From: Planotetraspora mira
Lineage (GTDB): Bacteria; Actinomycetota; Actinomycetes; Streptosporangiales; Streptosporangiaceae
Reading direction: 5' to 3'
NCBI RefSeq assembly: GCF_016863275.1
Contig: NZ_BOOO01000009.1
Coordinates: 124,001-188,000 of the forward strand
Length of the DNA stretch: 64,000 bases
Shown here: piece by piece, positions 61,555-64,000 of the stretch
Layout of the letters: the number at the start of each line of letters is the position of its first letter
Position numbering within the stretch: position 1 is the first letter of the stretch
Translations under genes and position numbers: made by a program
Notes under the pieces: generated by a model
What the model was told of the DNA's origin: nothing
Seen by the model: only the letters and a program-made list of their open reading frames with translations
Database searches by the model: none

Positions 61555-62517
61555 ATGCGTGCGATTGTGATTTCCGAGCCCGGCGGACCCGACGTCCTGA
61601 GCTGGCGAGAAGTGCCCGATCCGCGTCCCGCCGCAGGTCAGGTCGTCATCGACGTGACGGCGTCCGCGGTCAACCGGGCCGACATCCTCCAGCGGCAGGG
61701 CTTCTATCCGCCGCCCAAGGGCACCTCCGACATCCTCGGCCTCGAGTGCTCGGGAGTGATCGCCGAGATCGGCGACGGCGTCGAGGGGTTCTCCGTCGGC
61801 GACCAGGTCTGCGCGCTGCTCGCGGGCGGCGGGTACGCCGAGCGCGTCGCCGTCCCGTGGCAGCAGGTCATGCCCGTCCCCGAAGGGCTCGCACTGGACG
61901 TGGCCGCCTCCCTTCCCGAGGTCGCCTGCACAGTCTGGTCGAACGTCTTCATGACCGCCAGACTGCGCAAGGGCGAGACCCTGCTCGTCCACGGCGGCGC
62001 GAGCGGGATCGGCACCATGGCCATCCAGCTCGCCAAGGCGTTCGGCTCGCACGTGCTCGTCACCGCCGGGTCCGACGACAAGGTGCGGCGCTGCCTCGAC
62101 CTGGGCGCGGACGAGGGCGTGAACTACCGGGAGGAGGACTTCGCCGAGAAGTTCAAGAACCGGGCCGACGTCATCCTGGACATCATCGGCGCCAAGTACC
62201 TCCGCCAGAACGTGGACGCACTCAAGATCGGCGGACGGCTGGTCCTCATCGGCATGCAGGGCGGAACGGTCGGCGAGATCGATCTCGGCAAGCTGATGGG
62301 CAAGCGGGCCTCGATCTCCGCGGCCGGTCTGCGCGGACGCCCGGTCGATGAGAAGGGCGCCATCTGCCGCGGCGTCGTGGCCAACGTCTGGCCGCTGATC
62401 AGCGCCGGAGCGATCCGTCCCGTGGTGCACGCCGAGGTCCCCATGGCCGACGCCACCGAGGCTCACCGCATGCTCGAGGCGAGCGAGCACATCGGAAAGA
62501 TCCTGTTGGTCCGGTGA
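61555..62517 (+). CDS. Zinc-free quinone oxidoreductase (PIG3/zeta-crystallin type)
   Basis: The protein has 320 residues of the MDR fold. N-terminal catalytic domain MRAIVISEPGGPDVLSWREV; NADPH-binding GGASGIGTMAIQLAKAFG; DLGADEGVNYREEDF. It lacks zinc ligands, as expected for NADPH:quinone reductases. The ATG at 61555 has AGGT four bases upstream; TACTTT seven bases upstream may make the message leaderless. It precedes bpa. Confidence 0.93.
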   Translation: MRAIVISEPGGPDVLSWREVPDPRPAAGQVVIDVTASAVNRADILQRQGFYPPPKGTSDILGLECSGVIAEIGDGVEGFSVGDQVCALLAGGGYAERVAVPWQQVMPVPEGLALDVAASLPEVACTVWSNVFMTARLRKGETLLVHGGASGIGTMAIQLAKAFGSHVLVTAGSDDKVRRCLDLGADEGVNYREEDFAEKFKNRADVILDIIGAKYLRQNVDALKIGGRLVLIGMQGGTVGEIDLGKLMGKRASISAAGLRGRPVDEKGAICRGVVANVWPLISAGAIRPVVHAEVPMADATEAHRMLEASEHIGKILLVR

Positions 62518-62633
62518 GCTAGGTTGGATCGCGAGAGCAGGAAAGCGAGCCTGGCCGCTCAGCGAAGCAGGCCGCCGACGGCCGGCACGGGGCGGGGCGA
62601 GCCAGGAAGCGAATCAGGAGTGGTAATCGACCC

Positions 62634-63161
62634 ATGAACGCAGACGAGAGCACCCCACAGATCGTGGTCGTGGGGCCCGAGGGCCTCTCGGTCTCCGGCG
62701 ATGGCAAGGAGAGCGAGCAGGAGGAACGGTCCGTCGCCGAGCTCGTCGAGCAGCCGGCGAAGGTCATGCGGATCGGCAGCATGATCCGTCAGCTTCTCGA
62801 GGAGGTGCGCGCGGCCCCCCTTGACGACGCCAGCCGCAAGCGCCTCAAGGACATCCACCAGAGCTCGATCAAGGAGCTGGAGGACGGGCTCGCCCCAGAG
62901 CTCGTCGACGAGCTGGAACGGCTTTCGCTCCCCCTCACCGACGACAACGGCGCCCCCCCGAGCGACGCGGAGCTGAGGGTCGCTCACGCCCAGCTCGTCG
63001 GCTGGCTCGAGGGCCTGTTCCACGGCATCCAGACCACCCTGTTCGCCCAGCAGATGGCCGCACGGGCGCAGCTGGAGCAGATGCGCAGGGCGCTTCCCGG
63101 CGGCATGACCCAGCAGAGCCCCGACGAGGCGACCCACCGCGGCGGCGGCCCCTACCTGTAG
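62634..63161 (+). CDS. bpa: Bacterial proteasome activator Bpa/PafE (DUF2587)
   Basis: The protein has 175 residues: a four-helix core (SVAELVEQPAKVMRIGSMIR, LLEEVRAAPLDDASRKRL, LPLTDDNGAPPSDAELRVAH, AQLVGWLEGLFHGIQTTLFA) and a C-terminal GGGPYL. The GPYL end corresponds to the GQYL proteasome-docking motif of Mycobacterium tuberculosis PafE. Bpa forms a ring that opens the 20S proteasome gate without ATP and lets it degrade unfolded proteins. The neighbouring quinone reductase is common in related genomes. Confidence 0.95.
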   Translation: MNADESTPQIVVVGPEGLSVSGDGKESEQEERSVAELVEQPAKVMRIGSMIRQLLEEVRAAPLDDASRKRLKDIHQSSIKELEDGLAPELVDELERLSLPLTDDNGAPPSDAELRVAHAQLVGWLEGLFHGIQTTLFAQQMAARAQLEQMRRALPGGMTQQSPDEATHRGGGPYL

Positions 63162-63188
63162 GACTTTCGCACGACGCCCCCGAGCACG

Positions 63189-63983
63189 TCAGAACAGATC
63201 CTCAAGAATCCGGGCGACTCCGTCGTCGTTGTTGGCCGCCGTCACGTGATCGACGGCGGCCAGCACGTCTTTGTGGGCGTTCGCGACGGCGTACGACGTG
63301 CCGGCCCAGGTCAGCATCGGCAGGTCGTTGGGCATGTCCCCGAAGGCGACCACATCAGCCGGCTTGATCCCCAGATCGCCCGCGAGCGCGGCCAGCGCCG
63401 TGGCCTTGGTCACTCCGTGGGCGCTCATCTCGATCAGCCCCCGCCCACTCGAGTGGGTGGGCGTCACGAGATCTCCGACGATGTCGAGCGCCTCGCGGTG
63501 CAGGTCGTCCGGGTGCATCGACGGATGTAGGGCGAGCAGCTTGGCGCACGGCCGGGAGGTCAGCCTCGATGTCTCCACCCGCTGCCCGTTCACCCTCTGA
63601 GCGTCCCAGCCGCCCACCGGGAAGTCCGACTCGTGGGCGAAGCCCTGTTCGTACTCCACGGAGAAGGTCAGGCCGTCGATGTGGCCCCGCAACCGCCGGA
63701 CGGACTCCTCCAGGACGTCAGGGGCGATCAGGTGAGACTCCACGATCGCCTCGGTGTGGAGGTCGTAGACGAGGGCTCCGTTGGCGCAGATCGCCAGCCC
63801 CCGATGTCGTACGGCTCCCGCGACGGCGTGCATCCAGCGGGGCGGCCGCCCGGTGACGAAGACCAGCGTGCCGCCGGCCTCCTCCACTCGCGCGAAGGCG
63901 GCGGCCGTCCGAGCGGAGACGCTGCCGTCGGAGCGCAGCGCGGTGCCGTCGAGATCCGTGGCGACGAGACGAGGGCTGGTCAT
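63189..63983 (-). CDS. Cof-type HAD hydrolase
   Basis: The protein has 264 residues. Motif I is VATDLDGTALRSDG, motif II FVTGRPPRW, motif III a lysine in GVTKATAL, and motif IV FGDMPNDLPML. The cap is the Cof type (subfamily IIB), so the enzyme is a sugar-phosphate or other metabolite phosphatase. The ATG at 63983 is the first possible start. It converges on bpa. Confidence 0.93.
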   Translation of the reverse strand: MTSPRLVATDLDGTALRSDGSVSARTAAAFARVEEAGGTLVFVTGRPPRWMHAVAGAVRHRGLAICANGALVYDLHTEAIVESHLIAPDVLEESVRRLRGHIDGLTFSVEYEQGFAHESDFPVGGWDAQRVNGQRVETSRLTSRPCAKLLALHPSMHPDDLHREALDIVGDLVTPTHSSGRGLIEMSAHGVTKATALAALAGDLGIKPADVVAFGDMPNDLPMLTWAGTSYAVANAHKDVLAAVDHVTAANNDDGVARILEDLF

Positions 63984-64000
63984 GACGCGTTCCAGTTTGC

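Overview
The window is high-GC actinobacterial chromosome. Its mix points to a filamentous actinomycete, probably of the order Streptosporangiales: SARP/BTAD-NB-ARC regulators, many ECF sigma factors, a CU044_5270-type membrane protein, furA-katG, the proteasome activator Bpa, leaderless genes and tRNA-targeted integrative elements. This placement is an inference from gene content; no 16S gene or other marker is present.

Layout. 1-13.9 kb: the 5' part of a large secreted carbohydrate-active protein behind a promoter with a MalR-like operator; an orphan FtsH-ext-like membrane protein; an ECF sigma factor with its CU044_5270 partner; furA-katG; a HAD phosphatase; a SIMPL protein; a phosphotransferase; a frameshifted gene; and a leaderless ArsR-type regulator with an MFS exporter. 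13.9-22.0 kb is a graveyard of integrative elements at tRNA-Ser(GCU). A 109-bp direct repeat (17137-17245 and 21857-21965) holds the tRNA 3' half and its terminator. There are three broken tyrosine integrases, a partial excisionase gene and four paired AACTGCAAC motifs that look like integrase arm sites. Between them sit an ECF41 sigma factor with its carboxymuconolactone decarboxylase partner and a textbook ECF41 promoter, plus a reductase, a Pr6Pr membrane protein and a membrane-anchored LuxR regulator.

22-39 kb: YceI/MarR, a SigE-type sigma factor, a cysteine-rich protein paired with a MauE-like membrane protein, an AAA ATPase, an M15 lipoprotein peptidase, a Nudix-NYN fusion, a YraQ-type permease with its TIGR03943 partner, an MFS gene with an early in-frame stop, an MBL hydrolase, DUF305, a CHAP protein coupled to a 56-residue acidic protein, a methyltransferase and a membrane protein with two PLD-like domains. 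39-56.3 kb: two SARP-like NB-ARC regulators, a luciferase-like monooxygenase with its FMN reductase, an aldo/keto reductase, a MarR cluster, a TPR-like protein, an M16-like peptidase, an AhpD pair, an ABC transporter and a vWA pair.

56.3-64 kb: a 2.4-kb block (sigma factor, cupin-like protein, DUF6069 protein and a tRNA-Arg-like 3' remnant) lies between two 34-bp direct repeats. It is followed by tRNA-Ser(UGA), a MinD-like ATPase with a very long N-terminal region, a quinone oxidoreductase, bpa and a HAD hydrolase. Oxidative-stress and redox functions recur throughout (KatG/FurA, two AhpD proteins, FMN reductase, quinone reductase, YceI). No CRISPR array, rRNA gene or intact transposase gene was seen.
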